This document shows positions 14,513-19,905 of a DNA stretch of 19,905 nucleotides, in pieces. The position numbers and the translations under genes are program-made. The notes below the pieces were generated by a model. That model made no database searches, was not told where the DNA came from, and was given only the letters and a program-made list of their open reading frames with translations. Position 1 is the first letter of the stretch. Every line of letters begins with the position of its first letter. Source of the DNA: Candidatus Aenigmatarchaeota archaeon (GTDB lineage: Archaea > Aenigmatarchaeota > Aenigmatarchaeia > QMZS01); NCBI GenBank assembly GCA_016932615.1, contig JAFGCN010000021.1, forward strand, positions 1 through 19,905, read 5' to 3'.

Positions 14513-15142
14513 ATGATTAAGCTGTTCATATTCGACATGGACGGAACGCTTATAGACTCTGTAAACCAGTGGGCAGACCTGTTTGAAAGGACCTTTGAAA
14601 AGTACCAGATAAGTGTTCCAAGAGACCATCTATTGAGCATTTTTGGAAGGGGAGCGCCGGAAATAATGAGAATGACTGTCCCTAACGGCAAGGCAAGGCC
14701 GGCAACAGAATTCTTCCTGCACCACCAAAAAGAGCACATAGAGTCCTTTAGGCCATTTCCTGATGCAGAAAAGACCCTGGCAGAGATTAAGGAGAAAGGG
14801 TACAAGATTGCAATCGCCACAGGCAATAACCGCCATCTCATGCGCTATTTCCTTGAAAAGTTTGGCCTTCTAAAGTACGTCGATGCCTGTGTTTGCTCCC
14901 AGGATGTAAAAAATGGAAAGCCAAGCCCGGATATGCTAAACAAGGTTTTAAGCCAGCTTGGCATATGCCCTGACGAAGCAATATACATTGCCGATTCCCC
15001 GATGGACTTTGAAGCGGCAAGAAAGGCCCATATCCGGATAGGAATTATCACCACAGGAGTTCTCTGCGAAAAAAAAGCCCGGGAACTCAAGCCAGACTAC
15101 CTGCTTAAGAACCTATGTGAACTTGAAAAGCTCACCAAATAG
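14513..15142 (+). CDS. HAD-superfamily phosphatase (phosphoglycolate phosphatase-like)
   Basis: A cytoplasmic phosphatase of 209 residues. Motif I FDMDGTLIDS has nucleophile D8 and acid/base D10. Motif II is IATGNN (T103), motif III is GKPSPD (K136) and motif IV is YIADSPMDFEAA (D161, D165). An alpha-helical cap lies between about 15 and 80, as in phosphoglycolate and pyrophosphate phosphatases (HAD subclass I). The substrate cannot be read from sequence. A TTTAATTAAA element 24 bases ahead of the ATG suggests a short or absent leader and its own promoter. Confidence 0.88.
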   Translation: MIKLFIFDMDGTLIDSVNQWADLFERTFEKYQISVPRDHLLSIFGRGAPEIMRMTVPNGKARPATEFFLHHQKEHIESFRPFPDAEKTLAEIKEKGYKIAIATGNNRHLMRYFLEKFGLLKYVDACVCSQDVKNGKPSPDMLNKVLSQLGICPDEAIYIADSPMDFEAARKAHIRIGIITTGVLCEKKARELKPDYLLKNLCELEKLTK

Positions 15143-15153
15143 GGCTAAAGGGC

Positions 15154-15537
15154 TTATTCCAATGTCACATGAATTTCACGTGAAGAAACTTTCTCCAGGT
15201 TTACGCGCCGCTGTCCGGAAGGGATATCTAACTCGCCAAAATTCAGTCCTGAAAAGGTCCGGCAATACCGCTCCTCCCCCAGGATAAAGCAAAGTTCACT
15301 TCCTGAAAGCACAATATGGCCTTTGGAGAATGCCAAGTCCACTTCTCTTGATGTGCCTATTGGGTCATCTGACAGGTCAAGCATTACCTCCGAAAGATGG
15401 TTTACGGCCGACTTTCCCCCTTCTATATCCAGCCCATTTGTCTTGTCCTCAATAAGGGGTAGCCCAAAGGAAAGAACAAGCCCTACAATGGATATCGAAA
15501 AAGCCATGATAAGGGTCGCCGAAACTGCTGGATGCAT
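15154..15537 (-). CDS. Small membrane-anchored pilin-like protein
   Basis: About 127 residues. The likely start is MHPAVSATLIMAFSISIVGL: one N-terminal hydrophobic helix (about 3-27) with no charge inside it, then an exposed beta-rich domain (VNHLSEVMLDL, SREVDLAFSKGHIVLSG, RRVNLEKVSSREIHVTLE) with two cysteines. This layout resembles archaeal type IV pilin-like and FlaF/FlaG-like proteins. There is no basic prepilin-peptidase site ahead of the helix, so processing is doubtful. The open frame continues 49 codons upstream, but that part is basic, poorly composed and runs into the Alba promoter. TTTATAA lies about 57 bases ahead of the chosen ATG. The platform genes 1.3-3 kb away may be partners, which is inference. 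Confidence 0.6.
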   Translation of the reverse strand: MHPAVSATLIMAFSISIVGLVLSFGLPLIEDKTNGLDIEGGKSAVNHLSEVMLDLSDDPIGTSREVDLAFSKGHIVLSGSELCFILGEERYCRTFSGLNFGELDIPSGQRRVNLEKVSSREIHVTLE

Positions 15538-15629
15538 AATATCCCTAAAATAAAGATGGGAAATACAAAAGCCACACAATCGTGATTTTATAAAGATGCC
15601 TCTAAATTTTTTATTTAATAATCGCGGAG

Positions 15630-15670
15630 ATATTAATATAGTAGCAGCTATCGTACTATATCGTACTATA
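15630..15670 (+). promoter_or_regulatory. Alba promoter region with a tandem 10-bp repeat
   Basis: TATTAATATAG at 15630-15640 is a TATA-like element. It is followed by two exact copies of TCGTACTATA at 15651-15660 and 15661-15670. The second copies place another TATA-like stretch about 35-45 bases ahead of the Alba ATG. The tandem copies may be an operator or simply a duplicated promoter. Confidence 0.45.
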
Positions 15671-15676
15671 GACAGC

Positions 15677-15691
15677 TTGGGCATTGCCCAA
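15677..15691 (+). promoter_or_regulatory. Inverted repeat in the Alba leader
   Basis: TTGGGC-ATT-GCCCAA is a perfect 6-bp inverted repeat ending 11 bases before the Alba ATG. It could be a dimer-binding operator near the transcript start or an RNA hairpin next to the start codon. Confidence 0.55.
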
Positions 15692-15702
15692 TATGAAGCA
15701 AT

Positions 15703-15978
15703 ATGGCAGAACTAAAGGAAAACGTAGTGTTAGTAGGACAGAAACCTTTGATGAGTTACGTCCTAGCAATCGTAACTCAACTTTCAAACAGCGGCGAAGT
15801 GACTATCAAGGCACGAGGAAAGGTTATCAGCAAAGCAGTAGACGTTGCACAGATCGCGAAAAACAAGTTTGCAAAGGACGTCAAGATTGGCGAAATCAAG
15901 ATAGGAACCGACGAAGTTGAAGCAAAGGAAGGTGGAAAAATCAACGTATCCACAATAGAAATTCCATTGAAGAAATAG
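15703..15978 (+). CDS. albA: Alba chromatin/RNA-binding protein
   Basis: A dimeric, abundant nucleic-acid-binding protein of 91 residues, the standard Alba length. The signature [20 protein letters not shown] contains the conserved lysine K14 before Pro (the regulated, acetylatable lysine in some archaea sits in this loop). [20 protein letters not shown] supplies the basic beta-strand and helix that contact the minor groove or RNA. IEIPLKK ends the protein. It shapes archaeal chromatin and binds RNA. It is divergent from the pilin-like gene and has an unusual leader with a tandem repeat and an inverted repeat. A T-rich terminator follows. Confidence 0.96.
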   Translation: MAELKENVVLVGQKPLMSYVLAIVTQLSNSGEVTIKARGKVISKAVDVAQIAKNKFAKDVKIGEIKIGTDEVEAKEGGKINVSTIEIPLKK

Positions 15979-16007
15979 TTTTGTTTTTCTCGATTTTCTC
16001 TTTTTTC
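15979..16007 (+). terminator. Poly-T terminator behind Alba
   Basis: After the TAG the plus strand reads TTTTGTTTTTCTCGATTTTC and then a run of six T, the T-tract pattern expected for a strongly expressed archaeal gene. Confidence 0.6.
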
Positions 16008-16027
16008 AAGATTGTTTAACTTATATT

Positions 16028-16381
16028 ATGTCTCCCGAGAGGGCTATTTTAAAATATTCCCTTTTTGCAATAGTCATTGGCCTTGTTGGCATTTATGCTT
16101 CAGTTCTCTACATAGAGCCGGAAAGCGTCCCCCTCTCATCAGTAAATGACTCAAGAATAGGGCAGGTTATAAAAACCGAGGGTTTGGTACGATCCGCACG
16201 GCTTTCGAATACTTCAACGCTATTTATCCGGCTAGAGGATCAGGAGTGCGAAATTGATGTGGTTTTGTTCAAAGCGGGCAATGCCAATGCAAATCCCGGA
16301 GACCTGGTTCAGGTTGTAGGCGAAGTAAGCAAATATGAAGGAAAGCTGGAGATTATCGCCCGGAAGATTAAACCTCTCTAA
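16028..16381 (+). CDS. Membrane-tethered OB-fold protein
   Basis: A 117-residue protein of unknown role. One N-terminal membrane helix (about 9-28, YSLFAIVIGLVGIYASVLYI) is followed by an OB-fold of the tRNA-anticodon/RPA type. It runs from RIGQVIKTEGLVRSARLSN through STLFIRLEDQECEIDVVLF to NPGDLVQVVGEVSKYEGKLE. OB-folds of this kind usually bind single-stranded nucleic acid, yet the helix puts this one at the membrane. The short basic N-terminus before the helix hints that the domain lies outside the cytoplasm, which would argue against DNA binding. It ends by overlapping the stop of convergent pyrG by three bases. Confidence 0.7.
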   Translation: MSPERAILKYSLFAIVIGLVGIYASVLYIEPESVPLSSVNDSRIGQVIKTEGLVRSARLSNTSTLFIRLEDQECEIDVVLFKAGNANANPGDLVQVVGEVSKYEGKLEIIARKIKPL

Positions 16382-18006
16382 AGGCAGGCCTTCACGAAGC
16401 CCAGAAAAAGAGGGGCAGGATGAAGAAGGTTTGACTTAAACTCTGGATGCGCCTGGGTAGCAACAAAGTATGGGTGGCCTGGAAGCTCAATAAACTCAAC
16501 AAGCTTTCTGTCTGGAGACACCCCCGAAAAAACGAGTCCCTTATCCTGAAGTAGTTTGTGAAAAGCAGGGTTAACCTCATAGCGGTGCCTGTGCCTTTCG
16601 TATGCCACCCCCTTAGAGGACAAAAGACCCGCAGCCAGGTAAGATTCATAAACCCTAGTCCCATTCTTCAGAACCGCCGGGTGGCTTCCAAGTCGCATTG
16701 TCGCCCCCTTGTCTTTCACTCCCTTTTGTTCAGGGAGAATATCCACAACGGGATACTTCGTGGCCGGGTCTATTTCAGTTGAGTTAGCCCCCACAAGCCC
16801 GCAGGCATTTCTTGCATATTCCACCACGGCCATCTGAAGGCCAAAACAAAGCCCCAGGAAAGGCAGTTTGCTTTCACGGGCCTGCCTTATCGCCTGAATT
16901 TTTCCCTCCACCCCAGCAGAGCCAAATCCCCCCGGAACGATGAGCCCGGAAACCCCAGAAAGTTCCGCCTCACCAATATTCTTTGCATTTACCCAGGCAA
17001 TGCCACAGCCCACCCCAAGCTTCGCGCATGCGTGCTTTATTGATTCCTCTACAGAGATGTAGGAATCCTTAAGCGTGAAGTTCCCTGAGTCAATATACTT
17101 GCCCACGATGCCTATCGAAACCCTGCGGCCCGGATTTTTTATGACCTCAACCCTTTTGGTCCATTCGTCCAATTCAAGCTTTCTGGCAGGAAGTCCAAAG
17201 CGATCAAGGATGCGCTCCGAAAGACCCTGCCGTTCAAAAATCACCGGAAGCTCGTAAACGGTTTCTATATCGGGGTTGGATATCACGTCTTTTTCGCAGA
17301 CATCGCAAAAAAGGGATATCTTCTTCTTTCTGACATCATCCAGAGGGTACCTGGACCTACAGATTATAACATCAGCCATAATGCCAATTTCGCGCAGCAG
17401 GCGCACCGACTGCTGCGTGAGCTTTGTTTTCGGCTCGCCCAGCTTGTCCGGTATGGGTACATACGACACGTGAACAAAACATACCTTTTCCTTTCTGCTG
17501 CAGGAATCACCAAGTTCACGCCCCATCTGCCTTGCCGCCTCCAGAAAGAGCACATTCTCATAGTCCCCTACAGTTCCGCCGATTTCAACCAGGCAAAAGT
17601 CCGCTTTCTTTGAGCCCGCCGCCGTTTCGATTCTTCTCTTAATCTCATTTGTAACGTGCGGAATTACCTGCACCGTAGAGCCAAGGTATTCGCCGCGCCG
17701 TTCACGTGAAATTACCTCCCTGTAAATCTGGCCTGTGGTAATGTTATGGCTTTTTCCTATTGGCTCGCAGAGAAACCTTTCGTAATGCCCAAAATCCTGG
17801 TCAATTTCGCCGCCATCCTCGGTAACCCACACTTCGCCGTGCTCTGTTGGTCGCATTGTGCCTGCGTCTATGTTCACGTACGGGTCTATCTTCACGGCGG
17901 TGACCTTATAGCCGCGCGATTTAAGGAGCCGGGCTATGGAGCTTGTAACTATTCCCTTTCCAAGCCCCGACATAACGCCCCCGGTAACAAAAATATATCG
18001 CGCCAT
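16378..18006 (-). CDS. pyrG: CTP synthase
   Basis: Converts UTP, ATP and glutamine to CTP; 542 residues, the normal length. The synthetase half begins MARYIFVTGGVMSGLGKGI (nucleotide-binding loop 9-19) and carries DPYVNIDAGTMRPTEHGEVW and EIGGTVGDYE. The glutamine amidotransferase half shows IVPGGFGSAGVEGK, the nucleophile loop FLGLCFGLQ (C387) and the catalytic pair in AHPEF (H520, E522). The open frame has ten more codons upstream (MPWECSNVFE), but the family always starts at MARYIF-like sequence, so I use the ATG at 18006. TATTAAT lies about 35 bases ahead. It follows the GINS gene by 66 bases on the same strand, linking nucleotide supply to the replication genes. Confidence 0.97.
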   Translation of the reverse strand: MARYIFVTGGVMSGLGKGIVTSSIARLLKSRGYKVTAVKIDPYVNIDAGTMRPTEHGEVWVTEDGGEIDQDFGHYERFLCEPIGKSHNITTGQIYREVISRERRGEYLGSTVQVIPHVTNEIKRRIETAAGSKKADFCLVEIGGTVGDYENVLFLEAARQMGRELGDSCSRKEKVCFVHVSYVPIPDKLGEPKTKLTQQSVRLLREIGIMADVIICRSRYPLDDVRKKKISLFCDVCEKDVISNPDIETVYELPVIFERQGLSERILDRFGLPARKLELDEWTKRVEVIKNPGRRVSIGIVGKYIDSGNFTLKDSYISVEESIKHACAKLGVGCGIAWVNAKNIGEAELSGVSGLIVPGGFGSAGVEGKIQAIRQARESKLPFLGLCFGLQMAVVEYARNACGLVGANSTEIDPATKYPVVDILPEQKGVKDKGATMRLGSHPAVLKNGTRVYESYLAAGLLSSKGVAYERHRHRYEVNPAFHKLLQDKGLVFSGVSPDRKLVEFIELPGHPYFVATQAHPEFKSNLLHPAPLFLGFVKACL

Positions 18007-18072
18007 TTCAAACACATTACTACATTCCCAAGGCATTAATACTGCAACTTGCGCTAATATCTATTATGCCCC

Positions 18073-18636
18073 TTAGAGGCTGCAAAATCCACTCTTCTTC
18101 AAAAAATCCGCAAATGCCTTCGAGACTGTAGCGCAATCCCCTTTCTTGAAGGTACATGTCTGCATATCCGGGGTCATAAGCTCAGGCGTGTCCATAACAA
18201 ATGTGACTTTCACCATATCTCCTACACTACCCTTCTCTTTCTCCTCGACGGGGGAAGCATCCTCTGAAGGTTCCATCAGATTACAGTGTGGAGACTTGTC
18301 TTCAAACCCGGCCTTATCTGCAAACCTTGCCCTGAATTCGCAATCCCCTTTTCGAAGTGCGCTGATCAGGTCAGAATAAACCTTAACCTCCACAGGGCTC
18401 AGGTTATCGGGAACTTTTCCTGCAAGGTAATATATGGATGCCATATTGGCAACCTTTTTCAGGCGCCTTTCAAAAAGATTTGTAAGAATCTTGAGTGCAG
18501 TCTTTCCCTCGTCAGTCCCATGCCTTGCCCGCAGATAGTCTGCAGCATCATCAAAAAAATTCTCAGGAAGCGCCTGAAGCTCATCTTTCTTTTCGTTGAG
18601 TTGCACTTCCCTTATTTTCTCGAATGTCAGAAGCAT
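18073..18636 (-). CDS. GINS complex subunit (GINS51-like)
   Basis: A 187-residue component of the archaeal replicative CMG-like helicase. The helical A domain comes first (about 1-105; ALPENFFDDAADYLRARH and LTNLFERRLKKVANMA). A charged linker (106-140) leads to the small beta B domain at the end: VKVTFVMDTPELMTPDMQTC, then FKKGDC and AFADFLKKSGFC. The A-then-B order is that of GINS51 (Sld5/Psf1 type), not GINS23. It starts three bases after the stop of orc1/cdc6, so the two are almost certainly one operon. GINS51 holds MCM and Cdc45/GAN partners at the fork. Sequence divergence is high, as usual for this family. Confidence 0.82.
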   Translation of the reverse strand: MLLTFEKIREVQLNEKKDELQALPENFFDDAADYLRARHGTDEGKTALKILTNLFERRLKKVANMASIYYLAGKVPDNLSPVEVKVYSDLISALRKGDCEFRARFADKAGFEDKSPHCNLMEPSEDASPVEEKEKGSVGDMVKVTFVMDTPELMTPDMQTCTFKKGDCATVSKAFADFLKKSGFCSL

Positions 18637-18639
18637 AAT

Positions 18640-19836
18640 CTATGCCTCAAACGAGCCCGAAAAATAGGACATTAAAAGATCAAAGGGCTTTTTTGCTATT
18701 GCCACCCTAATTTCACGAGTCCGGCCATATCTTCCCTTGGACACAACGCGGGTTGAAACAAGGCCCAACATGTCAAGTTCAGATATCAAGTCCGAAATTC
18801 TTCGCTGGGTCAGCACCCGATACCCATTTTTCTTGCATATTCCAACATAAATATCATATACGTCCCCGGTAAGGATATTTTCCTGCCCCTTTTCGAAAAG
18901 CTTGAGTATGGAATAAAAAATCAGCTGTGAATGCCTTGGCTGAGCCTTTGCAAGCTCCACAACCCTATCCAGCTCAAGCTTTTGCTCTGCAAGGGCAACG
19001 TGCTTTTCTGCCACAACCCTCTCATCATTTCTTTCGGCAATTTCTGAAGCCACCCTGAAAAGGTCCAACGCCCTTCTTGCATCCCCCTGTTCCTGGGCGG
19101 CCAATGCCGCACACCTGCCAACAACTGCCTCCGAAAAAGACCCCTCAACCATTGCAGCCGATGCCCTTGTCATCAATATATCCTTAAGCTGAAGGGCATT
19201 ATATGGAGGGAATATGACCTCTTCTACAGAAAGAGAGCTTTTAACCCTTGGGTCAATATAATCTGTAAAGGAAAGATTGTTGGAAATGCCCACTATCGAA
19301 ATCTTGGCATTTTTAAGCTCCGTGTTTGCCCGCGTCAGATTATAGAGCACTCCGTCCCCTATTTTGTTTATCAGCGCATCCAGTTCGTCCAGGGCCAGGA
19401 GAATAATCTGCGGCTTGGAGTCAATTATCTCAAAAAGCTTGTTATATAGCACTTCCGTTGGAAGGCCCGTATCCGGAACCTTGTATCCAAACTCCTTGAG
19501 TATATATGAAAGAAGCCGGTACTCCGTATCAGAAACTGTCCTCAATTTACAGTTGACATATATTGCCATGAGATTCGACTGGCTGGTATGCATGAGCTCG
19601 TTATAGATATATTTAATTGCAACGGATTTTCCTGTCCCAGTAGTTCCAAAAACAAATATATTGGATGGTTGATCAAGCCGAAGCGCAGGGGCAAGAATGC
19701 GGGCAATCGCCGATATTTGCTCGTCCCGGTGAAGAATTTGCTCGGGGATATAATTGTGTGTAAGAAGATTCTTGTTTATGAAAATCGACTCCTTTGCCAT
19801 GTATTCTGAGAAAAAGGTACGAAGCCGTTCTTGCAT
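18640..19836 (-). CDS. cdc6: Origin-binding initiator Orc1/Cdc6
   Basis: An AAA+ protein of 398 residues that binds archaeal origins and loads MCM. Motifs in order: the family phrase PEQILHRDEQI (31-41), Walker A FGTTGTGKS (63-71), Walker B LLALDELDAL (146-155), sensor 1 VGISNN (182-187) and sensor 2 GDARRALDLF (251-260). A C-terminal winged-helix domain (about 300-390, with LTQRRISDLISELDMLGLV) binds origin DNA. TATATG about 26 bases ahead of the ATG suggests a leaderless start. Archaeal origins usually lie beside this gene, and the short upstream sequence left in the window contains origin-box-like elements. GINS follows after three bases. Confidence 0.95.
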   Translation of the reverse strand: MQERLRTFFSEYMAKESIFINKNLLTHNYIPEQILHRDEQISAIARILAPALRLDQPSNIFVFGTTGTGKSVAIKYIYNELMHTSQSNLMAIYVNCKLRTVSDTEYRLLSYILKEFGYKVPDTGLPTEVLYNKLFEIIDSKPQIILLALDELDALINKIGDGVLYNLTRANTELKNAKISIVGISNNLSFTDYIDPRVKSSLSVEEVIFPPYNALQLKDILMTRASAAMVEGSFSEAVVGRCAALAAQEQGDARRALDLFRVASEIAERNDERVVAEKHVALAEQKLELDRVVELAKAQPRHSQLIFYSILKLFEKGQENILTGDVYDIYVGICKKNGYRVLTQRRISDLISELDMLGLVSTRVVSKGRYGRTREIRVAIAKKPFDLLMSYFSGSFEA

Positions 19837-19843
19837 ACCTATA

Positions 19844-19905
19844 TTTCCTTTGGAAACATATATTCTTTTCTGTTAAACAAACCATCCTTCCACAAAAATC
19901 CATAC
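19844..19905. promoter_or_regulatory. cdc6 promoter and candidate replication origin edge
   Basis: The 69 bases upstream of cdc6 hold a perfect dyad TTTCC-TTT-GGAAA (19844-19856) followed by C, close to the recalled archaeal origin-recognition-box core TTCCAGTGGAAAC. A second half-site, CCTTCCACAAA, lies at 19886-19896. An ATATATT element (19858-19864) is the likely cdc6 TATA box. The region is cut by the window edge, so an AT-rich unwinding element and further boxes cannot be checked. Confidence 0.4.

Noticed and set aside
15538-15684. 49-codon N-terminal extension of the pilin-like protein
   Set aside because: It is basic, lacks family features, would bury the membrane helix inside the protein and runs through the Alba promoter repeats.
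18007-18036. Ten-codon N-terminal extension of CTP synthase
   Set aside because: The family begins at the MARYIFVTGG-type sequence, and the extension has no conserved character.

Overview
This window is archaeal. It carries an S-layer protein, a HerA ATPase, Alba, an archaeal 7S SRP RNA, uS17 with archaeal N-terminal features, Orc1/Cdc6, a GINS subunit and two archaeal-type secretion/pilus platform proteins. Many genes begin at or within a few bases of where a TATA box would place the transcript start, which implies leaderless mRNAs. Poly-T stretches act as terminators. The compact, overlapping genes and the S-layer type fit a DPANN or euryarchaeal-like lineage. I cannot name the genus from the sequence.

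Layout, left to right. 1-94: the tail of a gene ending in four perfect 21-bp repeats (a heptapeptide repeat). 151-2283 (-): a secreted S-layer protein. 2520-2948 (-): a small heat-shock protein with its own leaderless promoter. 2982-4472 (-): a HerA-type ATPase, divergent from 4547-5917 (+), a COG2509-type FAD dehydrogenase; one TATA element may serve both. 5934-7608 (+): a possible 35-residue four-cysteine peptide, a YfcE/MJ0936-type phosphoesterase and a GalT/HIT-like enzyme. 7615-8060 (-): a GNAT acetyltransferase broken by two homopolymer frameshifts and one stop codon. It lies directly behind the 7S SRP RNA (about 8076-8352, -). 8389-9261 (-): an EamA transporter. 9299-11521 (-): a B12-dependent (class II) ribonucleotide reductase.

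The plus-strand block 11698-14445 is tightly packed, mostly with overlapping or abutting ends. It holds a CDP-alcohol phosphatidyltransferase of the archaetidylinositol-phosphate-synthase kind, two adjacent T2SS-F/ArlJ-like membrane proteins, a zinc-ribbon protein of unknown role and ribosomal protein uS17. A HAD phosphatase follows at 14513-15142. 15154-15537 (-) is a small pilin-like membrane-anchored protein. It is divergent from Alba (15703-15978, +), whose leader holds a tandem repeat and a hairpin. A membrane-tethered OB-fold protein follows and converges on CTP synthase (16378-18006, -).

The right end is a replication block on the minus strand: orc1/cdc6, a GINS51-like subunit three bases behind it, then pyrG. 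With RNR and CTP synthase, the right half is enriched for DNA replication and nucleotide supply. Upstream of cdc6, at the window edge, a TTTCC-N3-GGAAA dyad and a TTCCAC half-site make this a candidate replication origin.

There is no gene-free stretch longer than 300 bases. The longest gaps are 2284-2519 (S-layer leader and promoter plus Hsp20 terminator), 11522-11697 (divergent promoters) and 15538-15702 (divergent promoters). I saw no tRNA, 5S/16S/23S rRNA, insertion sequence or CRISPR array.
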